From NCBI RefSeq assembly GCF_026339955.1, contig NZ_JAPEPW010000006.1, forward strand, positions 149,189 to 213,188: 64,000 nucleotides of DNA. Reading direction: 5' to 3'. A program made the translations under genes and the position numbers. The notes under the pieces were generated by a model. That model searched no databases. It saw only the letters and a list, made by a program, of their open reading frames with translations, and was not told the DNA's origin. Numbering within the stretch: the stretch's first letter is position 1; every line of letters starts with the position of its first letter. The stretch is from Streptomyces sp. NBC_01549. Lineage in GTDB: Bacteria; Actinomycetota; Actinomycetes; Streptomycetales; Streptomycetaceae. Positions 33,498 through 41,545 of this stretch are shown piece by piece.

Positions 33498-35186
33498 TCA
33501 GGACGGGAACCACAGGTCGGCGTCAGCACGCCCCCAACGCAATGGGTAACCCGGGCATGAGTCACCCTCCGTAGCGTCTTGATCTTGATGTTGGCCGTCG
33601 TTGGCGGCGTGTTCGCGGACGGGGATGCGGTGCCGGATGGTGATCTTCTCGGGGCCGATGAGCACGTCCTTGACGAGGAGTCGCAGGACGCGCTGACGCT
33701 CGGGAACCTCGGCGCTTTCGGCGTTGTCGCGGAGCTGGGCGAGGAAGCCTTCAAGGTCGTCGGCGACCTTGAGGTAGGCGTCCCGGTCGGCGATCGATGC
33801 GTCCAGAGCAGCGAGCTGGCCGCGCAGGTTGCTCTCGCGGGCGCGCAGATCGGGCATCCGGGAGCGGAGTTCGTCGAGGGTGACCAGCTGTTCCTGGAAC
33901 GCTTCGATCACGCGGGTGATCGCTGCGGTGGCCTTGGCCAGGGCCAGTTCGAGCCGGCCGCGCTGCCGCGTGGCGGGGTCGGACGTGCGGGCTCGTTCCA
34001 GCCGCTTGTCGATCTCGGTCCGGATCAGGTGAGGGTCGGCGATCATGCCGATGATGTGGTCCCAGACGACGGTGTCGAGGTAGTCGGCGCGGACGGGCTT
34101 GTTGGTGCAGACCCGGCCGCCCTCGTAGCGGTAGTCGTCGGAGCCCAGGCACCGGTAGTAGTAGATCTTCTTGCCGGAGGAGGTGGTGGTCGAGGTGCGG
34201 TAGTAGCCGTATCCGCAGCTCACGCAGGCCGACAGACCCTGAAGGAGGGAAGGGATCTTGCTGTTGCGGGAGGCGAAGCGTTTGTTGTCGGCGAGCCGCT
34301 GGGCGGCGCGTTCGAAGGTGGCCGGGGTGATGAGCGCGGGAACGGGAATGGTGATCCACTCCTCGTGGGGGCGGTCGGCAGCCTTGACGGCGCGCGGGGT
34401 GGAGCGGCCCTCCAGGCGGGCCCGGCGGTTGAGGGCCGGGGACTCGTGGAGGATCTGGGTCTTGCCGAAGGCCGCCTGGCCTGCGTAGGCGGGGTTGCGG
34501 AGCATGCCCCAGACCACACTGCGGTCCCAACGGGTCTTGCCGGTGCGGGTGTGGGTGTTGCTGCTGGTGAGCCAGCGGGTCAGGTCCGCGATGGAGGCCC
34601 CGTCGTCGGTGTAGCGGCGAAACAGCTCCACCACCAGCATCGCCTCGGACTCGACGATCTCGTAGGTGGCCCCGCATTCAGGGGTTTTGCGCAGGTAGCG
34701 GTAGCCGAACGGAGCGCCGCCCAGCACGTTGACCGATCCGGAGCGGGCCCGGTAGGTCTTCCCGCGCCGGTAGCGCTCCATCAGCTGGGCCTTCTCGTAT
34801 TCGGCGAACATGCCCTGGAACTGGACCATCAGCTGGTCTTCGGGGCTGTCGCCGCGCGGGCCGCGGACGAACTCCACCCGGGTGCCGGCGCGGGCGAACT
34901 CCTCGATCAGCAGGGCCTGGTAGGCGAACTTACGGGCGAGGCGGTCAGGCGCGTAGCACAGCACGACGTCCACACCGACCTGGGCGACCAGGTCACGCAG
35001 CCGCTCCAGCGCGGGCCGCACCAGGGTCGCCCCGGAATGTCCCTCGTCCTCGAACACCCACTCCTCGGGCAGCTCAAGACGCTGTTCGGCGGCGTGCGCG
35101 CGCAGGGCCGCGGTCTGCGAGCCGATCGTCTGGTCCTTCTTCTGCCGGGCCGAGGACACCCGGGCGTAGATCGCCACGCTGGTCAT
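33498..35186 (-). CDS. large serine recombinase
   Basis: 562 residues. The N-terminal resolvase domain begins 'VAIYARVSSARQKKDQTIGS' with catalytic Ser10; the recombinase domain follows ('NVLGGAPFGYRYLRKTPE', 'WGMLRNPAYAGQAAFGKT'), then a zinc ribbon ('LSACVSCGYGYYRTS' ... 'YRCLG') and a long coiled coil ending 'RHRIPVREHAAND'. Complete layout of large serine integrases/transposases. Its last ~17 codons run through the left terminal repeat of the element. Translationally coupled to two small upstream genes. Likely moves the 2.2-kb unit 33528-35782. Confidence 0.93.
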   Translation of the reverse strand: MTSVAIYARVSSARQKKDQTIGSQTAALRAHAAEQRLELPEEWVFEDEGHSGATLVRPALERLRDLVAQVGVDVVLCYAPDRLARKFAYQALLIEEFARAGTRVEFVRGPRGDSPEDQLMVQFQGMFAEYEKAQLMERYRRGKTYRARSGSVNVLGGAPFGYRYLRKTPECGATYEIVESEAMLVVELFRRYTDDGASIADLTRWLTSSNTHTRTGKTRWDRSVVWGMLRNPAYAGQAAFGKTQILHESPALNRRARLEGRSTPRAVKAADRPHEEWITIPVPALITPATFERAAQRLADNKRFASRNSKIPSLLQGLSACVSCGYGYYRTSTTTSSGKKIYYYRCLGSDDYRYEGGRVCTNKPVRADYLDTVVWDHIIGMIADPHLIRTEIDKRLERARTSDPATRQRGRLELALAKATAAITRVIEAFQEQLVTLDELRSRMPDLRARESNLRGQLAALDASIADRDAYLKVADDLEGFLAQLRDNAESAEVPERQRVLRLLVKDVLIGPEKITIRHRIPVREHAANDGQHQDQDATEGDSCPGYPLRWGRADADLWFPS

Positions 35187-35322
35187 CGCTCACTCCTGCC
35201 TGCTCCAGGCGATCCGGTATCCGGGCTCGCCGCTGCGGAACCAATGCCGCGTAGGCCGCGGCCAAGTCCGCCGCCGCATGGCGGTCCAAGACCGCCTCCA
35301 CCTCCACCGGCCGGTCGCTCAC
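35074..35322 (-). CDS. small protein between ribbon-type protein and recombinase
   Basis: 82 codons from GTG 35322, overlapping the stop of the upstream gene (GTGA) and the first 113 bases of the recombinase in another frame. The first 45 residues (SDRPVEVEAVLDRHAAADLA, AAYAALVPQRRARI) look genuinely coding and helical; the rest is fixed by overlap with the recombinase. No family known. The tight overlaps suggest a conserved three-gene operon. Confidence 0.55.
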   Translation of the reverse strand: MSDRPVEVEAVLDRHAAADLAAAYAALVPQRRARIPDRLEQAGVSDDQRGDLRPGVLGPAEEGPDDRLADRGPARARRRTAS

Positions 35323-35666
35323 CTGCCCGGCCGGCCCTCCGGGGCATCCCGCTGCAGGAACTCGGCCAGAGCCTGGGCCACCACCGCGGAGATCGCCCGG
35401 TCGCTCTCGTGGGCACGGGCGCGGATCTGTCCTGCCAGAGATTCCGGCAGCTTGACGGTGAACACCACGCTCGACTCGGGGACTTCGAGATGTCCAGCAG
35501 CCACGGCCTGCTCCAGATACCGGCGTGCCTGACGCACCGACACCCCGTACCTGCTCGCCAACGTGCGGGCGGCTGCGGCCACGGGCACACCCGCTGTGGC
35601 CAGATCCGCGGCGGCGTTGACCCGCCGGGCGTACTCGACGCTATCGACACGATCACCACGCACCAT
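35319..35666 (-). CDS. DNA-binding accessory protein (HTH plus ribbon-helix-helix-like)
   Basis: 115 residues. An HTH-like part 'AARTLASRYGVSVRQARRYLEQA' near residue 40 is followed by 'VVFTVKLPESLAGQIRARAH', which resembles a ribbon-helix-helix (CopG-like) segment. Probably a regulator or recombination directionality factor for the recombinase with which it is coupled. An inverted repeat GTCACAA/TTGTGAC at 35665-35690 just upstream could be its operator. Confidence 0.7.
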   Translation of the reverse strand: MVRGDRVDSVEYARRVNAAADLATAGVPVAAAARTLASRYGVSVRQARRYLEQAVAAGHLEVPESSVVFTVKLPESLAGQIRARAHESDRAISAVVAQALAEFLQRDAPEGRPGR

Positions 35667-35690
35667 GTCACAAACCTACTACCCATTGTG
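35665..35690. promoter_or_regulatory. inverted repeat upstream of recombinase operon
   Basis: GTCACAA and TTGTGAC, 12 bases apart, immediately before the start of the 115-residue DNA-binding protein. Candidate autoregulatory operator. Confidence 0.5.
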
Positions 35691-36601
35691 ACGCCCCTTA
35701 CCCTCCGCGCGGGGAAGGAGTTCCAGCCGACGGTAGCTGAGCGTCACCTCGAAGCAGAAGTTACCCATTACGTTGGGGGCGTGGTCAGCCTCTTCCTTGC
35801 GAATGCTGAAAACAGCGATGGGTGAGGTCAATGGGTCGGTGCAACATCCCAGGTAGAACGGCTACTGGAGGTGTTGCTGGGTGGCGAGGATCGGGCGTCC
35901 GGGGTTGTCGGACGAGCAGAAGCGTGAAGTGTGGCGGCGATGGCGTGACGGGCAGTCGCTGAGCGAGATCGGGCGTGCGCTGGGCAAGGTGCCCGGGTCA
36001 ATCCACGGAGTGGTCGCGGCGAACGGCGGTTTCGTCCCGGCGGTCAGGACCCGATCGGCCGGAGTGCTGTCGCTGGCGGAGCGGGAGGAGATCTCCCGGG
36101 GTCTGGCCGCCGGCGACTCCTTCCGGGCGATCGCGGGCCGGGTGGGGCGGGCGCCGTCCACGATCAGCCGCGAGGTGGGGCGTCACGGCGGGCGTGAGAA
36201 GTACCGGGCTGCTCGCGCGGACGAGGGGGCCTGGGGCAATGCCCGGCGCCCGAAGTCCTGTCTGCTGCAACAGAGTCCGGCCCTGCGGGACACGGTCGCG
36301 GGCAAGCTGAAGGAGGACTGGTCGCCGCGTCAGATCGCAGGCTGGCTCGCCCGCACGTTCGCGCCCAAGGACGGTATGTACGTGTCTCACGAGACGATCT
36401 ACAAGAGCCTGTTCATCCAGGCTCGAGGCGTACTGAAGAAGGAGCTCGTCTCCCATCTGCGCCGCCGACGCACGATGCGCCGCTCGAAGAACGCCTCCAC
36501 CGCAGGTCAGCAGCGCGGCTGCATCCGTGACGCGGTCTCCATCCGCGAGCGTCCGGCCGAGGCCGAGGACCGGGCTGTTCCCGGCCACTGGGAAGGCGAC
36601 C

Positions 36602-39158
36602 GTGCGACACGAAGTTGCACGAATTTGAGTGGACTGACCGATTGGAGAGGCAGTTGATGAAGCTGTAGGTGCAGTCACGGGTCCGTGTCCGTATGACCCG
36701 TCCCCACCCTTGACGTGCGATGCCGGTAACGGCGTGGTGCGAAGCTCAGGGGAAAGCCCAAGGACTTCCGTTCCATCCGGGAGTTACCGGCAAGGGGAAG
36801 ACCGGACGGGTGAAGTACATGAACTCCCGATGATGCCTCGTGATCCCAAGCCCTGCCGATGGAATGTGTGAGTGGGGTGTATGGCTAGCCGTTGAGAAGC
36901 GGCAGGCGCTGGCCGGTAGAGGTCACTCCGGCCAGGTAGACACCGTCGCCTCGGGGTAAAGGGAGCACCCACCCCGGTCGTATCTCATTCGTGTGGAACG
37001 TGGAAACCCCGTTGGGGTCCGGGCCTTTTTTTGGCTTGGTCAGCCGACCGTAAGGAAGGCTCAACTCCCCAGCGGGAACAGGACGGCCCAAGAAGCCAAT
37101 GCCGGAAGCCGAAAGGAATCGGGAACCCGGGGCGGACGATCGGACTCTCCGCCGGTCGCCCCGCACAACCGTCCGGATACGGGTGAACTGCCCGGACCCG
37201 AAAGGGTGCTGACGTGGGCCGGGTGAGCCTGTGGAGAATCACTGAACGACGACGACGGAACCGAGGGGCAAGTTGGACACAATGCAGATAGCGGACGAAC
37301 CGGCCTCGGCCCTTCCGACTGCTTCTGTGCCGGTGAACGGACCCGAGGGCGAAGACTTGGACTGGGCGTCGATTGACTGGCGGCGGGTCGAGGAGGACGT
37401 ACGGCGTCTGCGGCAGAGAATCTTCACGGCATCGCAGGCAGGGGACCTGAAGAAGGTCCGCAATTTGCAGAAGCTGATGCTCCGGTCCCGCTCGAACACG
37501 CTCCTGAGCGTGCGACGGGTCACGGAGATCAATGCTGGACGCGCGACGGCGGGAGTCGACGGAAAAGTCGTGTTGCTTTCCCAGTCCAAGGCCGCATTGG
37601 TCAAATGGGTCCAGCATCGCGCCCGACCGTGGATTCCCAAGCCCGTCAAGCGGGTGTTTATCCCCAAACCGGGGACCATGAAGAAGCGCGGACTCGGAAT
37701 TCCCGTGATTGTTGACCGGTGTCTGCAAACTGTGGCATTGGGAGCATTGGAGCCCGAGTGGGAAGCGCGGTTCGAGCCGAAGTCGTACGGCTTTCGGCCC
37801 GGCCGCGGCTGTCACGACGCGATCGGGGCCATCTACTCCACGCTCAACGGGAAGAACCCGCAGCGTGCGTGGGTACTCGACGCAGACCTGACGGCGGCGT
37901 TCGACCGCATCGACCATGATCGGCTCATGGCCGCTCTCGGCACCTTCCCCGCCCGGGGACTGGTCCGTCAGTGGCTGAAGGCCGGGGTTGTGAATCGCGG
38001 TCGGTTCGCCCCGACCGAGGAGGGAACTCCGCAGGGTGGGGTGATCAGCCCGTTGCTCTTCAACGTGGCCCTGCACGGGATGGAGGAAGCCGCAGGGGTC
38101 CGCTATTACACCACCGGCAGAGATGTCGGGAGTGCACAGAGCGGCAGCCCCGTGCTGGTGCGGTACGCAGATGATTTTGTCGCGATGTGCACCAGTCGTG
38201 AACAGGCCGAACAGGTCAAGGAACGGCTGGCTGCATGGCTGACGCCCAGGGGACTCGCCTTCCACGAGGACAAGACACGAATCGTCCACGCGGAGAGCGG
38301 GTTCGACTTCCTGGGGTTCAACGTCCGCCGCTATCACGGCAAACTGCTGATCAAGCCGAGCAGAGCGGCTCAGAGACGGATCCGGGAACGGCTCAGCACC
38401 GAAATGGTGGCCCTGCGAGGGGCCAACGCCGGTGCGGTACTCAAGAAGATCAACCCGATCGTGCGGGGTTGGTCAGCCTATTACCGGACGGTGGTGTCCA
38501 GCGAGATCTTCACGGCGCTGGACAATCACATGTGGAAGCTCGCCTACAAGTGGGCCAAACACAGCCATCCGAACAAGCCGAAGCACTGGATATCCGACAA
38601 GTACTTCGGCCGGTTCAACAAGTCCAGGAACGACCGGTGGGTGTTCGGTGACCGCGACAGCGGCGCCTACCTGCTCAAGTTCTCCTGGACGAAGATAGTC
38701 CGGCACCAGTTAGTCAAGGGGAAGGCGTCCCCGGACGACCCTGCTCTGGAATCCTATTGGGCTCAGCGTCGCCGCAAAGGAACCCCTTTACCAGTCGATG
38801 CTATGACCGTGCGTCTACTACAGGCACAGCACGGCCGTTGCTCGATCTGCGGAGGGCTCCTGCTGCACGCCGACCACCCGCCGCAAAGCCCAGGAGAATG
38901 GGAAGCGTGGCGGGTTGTCATCCGGAAGGCGATCTCCAAGCAATACATCGCCTTCCGGAACTGGAGCACGCCGGACGGTCAACGACTCCGTCTCCTCCAC
39001 ACCCATTGTCAACGGCGGAATGGAGCCGCTGCGATGACGAGACCAGCACTTTTGCCTGCCAGCGAGCCTCCGGGACTTGCTTGAGCCGTGTGCGGTGAAT
39101 AGCTGCTTGCACGGTTCTGAGGGGGCGGGGACGCAGTAATGCGTCCCCGCTACCCGAC
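36602..39158 (+). ncRNA. group II intron (bacterial class with HNH-type IEP)
   Basis: 2557 bp beginning GTGCGACACGAAGTTGC and ending CTACCCGAC. The catalytic domain V hairpin is at 39083-39117 (GAGCCGTG ... CACGGTTC), followed by domain VI with an unpaired A in the GGGACGCAG/TGCGTCCCC stem. Insertion lies inside the conserved GHWEGD-LITGA sequence of the host transposase, and exact excision restores the reading frame. Confidence 0.9.
37273..39084 (+). CDS. ltrA: group II intron-encoded reverse transcriptase/maturase
   Basis: 603 residues. The reverse transcriptase domain (about 80-330) shows 'KRVFIPKPGTMKKRGLGIPV', 'YGFRPGRGCHDAI', 'TPQGGVISPLLFNVALHG' and the catalytic YADD. The maturase X region follows ('VRGWSAYYRTVV', 'WKLAYKWAKHSHPNK'). 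The C-terminal HNH endonuclease has CSICGG and 'LLHTHCQRRNG'. All enzymatic residues appear intact. TTG 37273 has GAGGGG in good position; ATG 37282 is the alternative. Mediates splicing and retrohoming of the intron that contains it. Confidence 0.95.
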   Translation: MDTMQIADEPASALPTASVPVNGPEGEDLDWASIDWRRVEEDVRRLRQRIFTASQAGDLKKVRNLQKLMLRSRSNTLLSVRRVTEINAGRATAGVDGKVVLLSQSKAALVKWVQHRARPWIPKPVKRVFIPKPGTMKKRGLGIPVIVDRCLQTVALGALEPEWEARFEPKSYGFRPGRGCHDAIGAIYSTLNGKNPQRAWVLDADLTAAFDRIDHDRLMAALGTFPARGLVRQWLKAGVVNRGRFAPTEEGTPQGGVISPLLFNVALHGMEEAAGVRYYTTGRDVGSAQSGSPVLVRYADDFVAMCTSREQAEQVKERLAAWLTPRGLAFHEDKTRIVHAESGFDFLGFNVRRYHGKLLIKPSRAAQRRIRERLSTEMVALRGANAGAVLKKINPIVRGWSAYYRTVVSSEIFTALDNHMWKLAYKWAKHSHPNKPKHWISDKYFGRFNKSRNDRWVFGDRDSGAYLLKFSWTKIVRHQLVKGKASPDDPALESYWAQRRRKGTPLPVDAMTVRLLQAQHGRCSICGGLLLHADHPPQSPGEWEAWRVVIRKAISKQYIAFRNWSTPDGQRLRLLHTHCQRRNGAAAMTRPALLPASEPPGLA

Positions 39159-39381
39159 TGATCACCGGTGCGAAGAACAGTCATATCGCGACACTGGTCG
39201 AACGGCACTCCCGCTACGTCATGCTCGTCCGGGTCGCAGGCAAGGACACCACCAGTGTGATCTCCGCACTGAGTCATCAAGTCCGTTATCTGCCCGATGG
39301 GTTGATGACTTCACTGACCTGGCACCGGGGTACTGAGCTGGCCGACCACAAGCGGTTCACGATGGCCACCGACGTCAAGGT

Positions 39382-39930
39382 CTACTGCGCCGATCCGAAA
39401 AGCCCCTGGCAGCGGGGATCGAATGAGAACACCAATAGACTCCTCCGCCAGTACTTTCCCAAGGGAACCGACCTGTCCGGATACTCCCAGGCCGAGTTGG
39501 ATGCCGTCGCCCTCAAGCTGAACACCCGCCCCCGGCAGACCCTCGGGTTCGAAACTCCCGCTGATAGGCTCGCGGCAGCTGTTGCATCAACCGGTTGACT
39601 CCGCCTGTCCTTCTTGTGTGAACTCCGCGGTGGCAACTGGGCGATCAGGCGGTGATCGCCCTCAACGACGTACGGCTCGCTCTGCTGACCGGAGGACGTC
39701 TCGAAGTACTCGGCGTTGATGGTTGTGTACTGCGCCCAGTGCTGTGGGACGTCCTCTTCGTAGAAGATGGCCTCGACCGGGCAGACCGGCTCGCAAGCAT
39801 GGCAGTCCACGCACTCCGCGGGGTTGATGTAGAACGTCCGACCGCCCTCATAGATGCAGTCCACAGGGCACTCGGCGAGGCACGCTCTGTCCTTGACGTC
39901 GACGCAAGGCTCCGCAATCACGTACGTCAT
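39382..39930 (-). CDS. fdxA: ferredoxin (7Fe type) with read-through extension into IS30
   Basis: Residues 1-107 are a normal actinobacterial 7Fe ferredoxin: 'MTYVIAEPCVDVKDRACLAE', 'CPVDCIYEGG' and 'ECVDCHACEPVCPVEAIFYE' hold the [3Fe-4S] and [4Fe-4S] ligands. It is an electron carrier for P450s or oxidoreductases. IS30 inserted at the 3' end removed the native stop, adding about 75 foreign residues before a stop at 39382. GGGGGAGAAG precedes ATG 39930. Divergent from a ferredoxin reductase gene, each with an ECF41-type promoter. Confidence 0.9.
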   Translation of the reverse strand: MTYVIAEPCVDVKDRACLAECPVDCIYEGGRTFYINPAECVDCHACEPVCPVEAIFYEEDVPQHWAQYTTINAEYFETSSGQQSEPYVVEGDHRLIAQLPPRSSHKKDRRSQPVDATAAASLSAGVSNPRVCRGRVFSLRATASNSAWEYPDRSVPLGKYWRRSLLVFSFDPRCQGLFGSAQ

Positions 39931-40005
39931 CTTCTCCCCCTCCGTCCGACGGAGATCATCAGCGGTCGGCCGGCTCACGACGGGCAGTCATCCGGCTGAA
40001 AGTAT

Positions 40006-40032
40006 GACCATGACGCTCAAGATGTTGTGACA
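40006..40032 (-). promoter_or_regulatory. ECF41-type promoter of ferredoxin gene
   Basis: On the minus strand: TGTCACA (40032-40026), 16 bases, GGTC (40009-40006). 75 bases before the ferredoxin ATG. Confidence 0.8.
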
Positions 40033-40066
40033 GTCGGCGTGTATCCCGCCCGGGCGGTGGCGGAGT

Positions 40067-40093
40067 TGTCACAGTACGAAGGACTTCACGGTC
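40067..40093 (+). promoter_or_regulatory. ECF41-type promoter of ferredoxin reductase gene
   Basis: TGTCACA, 16 bases, GGTC. 58 bases before ATG 40152; back-to-back with the ferredoxin promoter. Confidence 0.8.
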
Positions 40094-40151
40094 CGATGGA
40101 TGACCATTCCAACATGACTCGCAGCATGCGACATCTGAGATGAGGAACCCT

Positions 40152-41375
40152 ATGAACACTTTCGTGATTGTCGGTGGCGGTCTGGCTGCGGCCAAGGCGG
40201 CCGAGGCGCTGCGCGAGCACGGCCACAACGGCCCGCTCGTCATCATCGGCGACGAGAGTGAGAAGCCCTACATCCGGCCGCCCCTCTCCAAGGGCTACCT
40301 GCTGGGCAAAGAGGAGCGCGACTCGATCTTCGTGCACCCTGATGACTGGTACAGGGAGCACAACGTCGAACTCATGCTGGACACCCCTGCGCGCACGGTC
40401 GACATTCGGGCACGGCAGGTGCACCTGGACGACGGACGTCAGGTCTCCTACACCAAGCTGCTCCTGGCCACTGGCTCGTCCCCACGTCGTCTGACCGTCC
40501 CCGGAGCGGACCTCGACAACGTTCTGTATCTGCGCCGTGTGGGAGACAGCGAACGGCTCAAGTCCGCCTTCACCGCAGGGGCGAAGATCGTCGTGATCGG
40601 TGCAGGATGGATCGGTCTCGAGACCGCCGCGGCCGCCCGGATGGCCGGCGCCGAGGTAACTGTGCTCGAGCACTCGGAGCTTCCCCTGCTGAAGGTACTC
40701 GGGCGCGAAGCGGCCGAAGTGTTCGCCGCTCTCCATACCGATCACGGAGTCCATCTGCTGCCCAACGTGCAGGTGGAGTCCCTCACCGGAACGCACGGCC
40801 AGGTGGACGGGGTGCGGCTCGCCGACGGCAGACACCTCGCCGCGGATGCCGTGGTCGTGGGCGTCGGCATCACCCCCAACGTCCAACTGGCCCAGGAGGC
40901 GGGCCTGGACGTGCAGAACGGCATCGTCACCGACGAGCATCTGCGGACTTCAGCAGCCGACATCTACGCCGCCGGCGATGTCGCCAACGCGTACCACCCG
41001 CGGCTCGGCCGCCACCTCCGGGTCGAGCACTGGGCCAACGCATTGCATCAGCCGGAGGTGGCCGCGCTCAGCATGCTCGGCAAGGACGCTGTCTACGACA
41101 GGCTGCCGTACTTCTACACCGATCAGTACGACCTCGGAATGGAGTACACGGGTTACACGAAACCAGGGGGCTACGACCGCGTGGTGTTCCGCGGTGAGCC
41201 GTCCGAACGGCGGTTCATCGCGTTCTGGATGGCGGGGAACCGCGTGCTGGCAGGCATGAACGTCAACGTGTGGGATGTCATTGACCCGATCCGGTCCCTC
41301 ATCACATCGGGCTCGGACATCGACGACGCGCTTCTCGCCGACCCGGACGTACCCCTGGACCACATCCTGCCGTGA
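40152..41375 (+). CDS. NAD(P)/FAD-dependent ferredoxin reductase
   Basis: 407 residues of the rhodocoxin/putidaredoxin reductase type. FAD motif 'VIVGGGLAAAKAAEAL' at the N-terminus, 'LLATGSSPRRL' near residue 105, NAD motif 'VVIGAGWIGLETAAAA' near residue 150, FAD motif 'TSAADIYAAGDVA' near residue 275, and a C-terminal reductase domain. ATG 40152 is preferred to 40140 because GAGGA lies 6 bases upstream. It would reduce the ferredoxin encoded divergently; the two genes share a double ECF41-type promoter region. Confidence 0.93.
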   Translation: MNTFVIVGGGLAAAKAAEALREHGHNGPLVIIGDESEKPYIRPPLSKGYLLGKEERDSIFVHPDDWYREHNVELMLDTPARTVDIRARQVHLDDGRQVSYTKLLLATGSSPRRLTVPGADLDNVLYLRRVGDSERLKSAFTAGAKIVVIGAGWIGLETAAAARMAGAEVTVLEHSELPLLKVLGREAAEVFAALHTDHGVHLLPNVQVESLTGTHGQVDGVRLADGRHLAADAVVVGVGITPNVQLAQEAGLDVQNGIVTDEHLRTSAADIYAAGDVANAYHPRLGRHLRVEHWANALHQPEVAALSMLGKDAVYDRLPYFYTDQYDLGMEYTGYTKPGGYDRVVFRGEPSERRFIAFWMAGNRVLAGMNVNVWDVIDPIRSLITSGSDIDDALLADPDVPLDHILP

Positions 41376-41483
41376 CGCCGCGGCCCGAGCGAGAGCGGGC
41401 CGGACGCAGGTCGGCTCTCGCTCTCGTCGGCGTCGGTGGGCACTGCCCGCCACGGATTCACCGGCGCACCGACAGCGGAGGGC

Positions 41484-41510
41484 TGTCACAAACCCGGGGA
41501 CGATCCGGTC
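41484..41510 (+). promoter_or_regulatory. ECF41-type promoter of flavoprotein gene
   Basis: TGTCACA, 16 bases, GGTC. The GTG start is 35 bases downstream. Confidence 0.8.
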
Positions 41511-41545
41511 GTAGTGGGTGACAACCCAGACGATCGGAGTGGACC

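Larger units (their letters stand above)
33528..35782. mobile_element. serine-recombinase mobile unit with inverted terminal repeats
   Basis: Bounded by ACGCCCCCAACGCAATGG...AAC at the left (33528-33550) and its complement with one mismatch at the right (35760-35782), 23 bp each. Contains only three overlapping minus-strand genes ending with a large serine recombinase. The repeats could be the two arms of an attP split by integration. Exact core and empty site not determinable here. Confidence 0.7.
35881..39598 (+). pseudogene. IS30 transposase gene interrupted by group II intron
   Basis: Exon 1 (35881-36601) has the IS30 HTH domains ('MARIGRPGLSDEQKREVWRR', 'LSLAEREEISRGLAAGDSF', 'RAPSTISREVGRHGG') up to 'PGHWEGD' with the first catalytic Asp. 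Exon 2 (39159-39598) continues 'LITGAKNSHIATLVERHSRY' to 'GSNENTNRLLRQYFPKG' with the Glu. Joining the exons restores one frame of 386 residues, the normal IS30 size. However the second catalytic Asp, expected in LTWDRG, reads LTWHRG here, so even the spliced product may be inactive. Confidence 0.85.
35827..39599. mobile_element. IS30-family insertion sequence carrying a group II intron
   Basis: Imperfect inverted ends: GTCAATGGGTCGGTGCAACA at the left and, read inward from the right, GTCAACCGGTTGATGCAACA. The single transposase gene is split by a 2557-bp group II intron. Its right end lies in the 3' end of the ferredoxin gene. No matching flanking direct repeat was found. Confidence 0.8.

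Noticed and set aside
35664..35690. TGTCACA at the start of the recombinase operon as an ECF41 promoter
   Set aside because: No GGTC or TGTC at 16 bases, wrong direction for the operon; better explained as part of a GTCACAA/TTGTGAC operator.
33579..35825. 748-codon plus-strand open frame
   Set aside because: Exactly antisense to the serine recombinase operon; no family motifs.
37273..39084. RT gene as a defence-type (DGR or abortive infection) reverse transcriptase
   Set aside because: It has the maturase X and HNH domains and lies inside a complete group II intron with domain V, so it is an ordinary intron-encoded protein.
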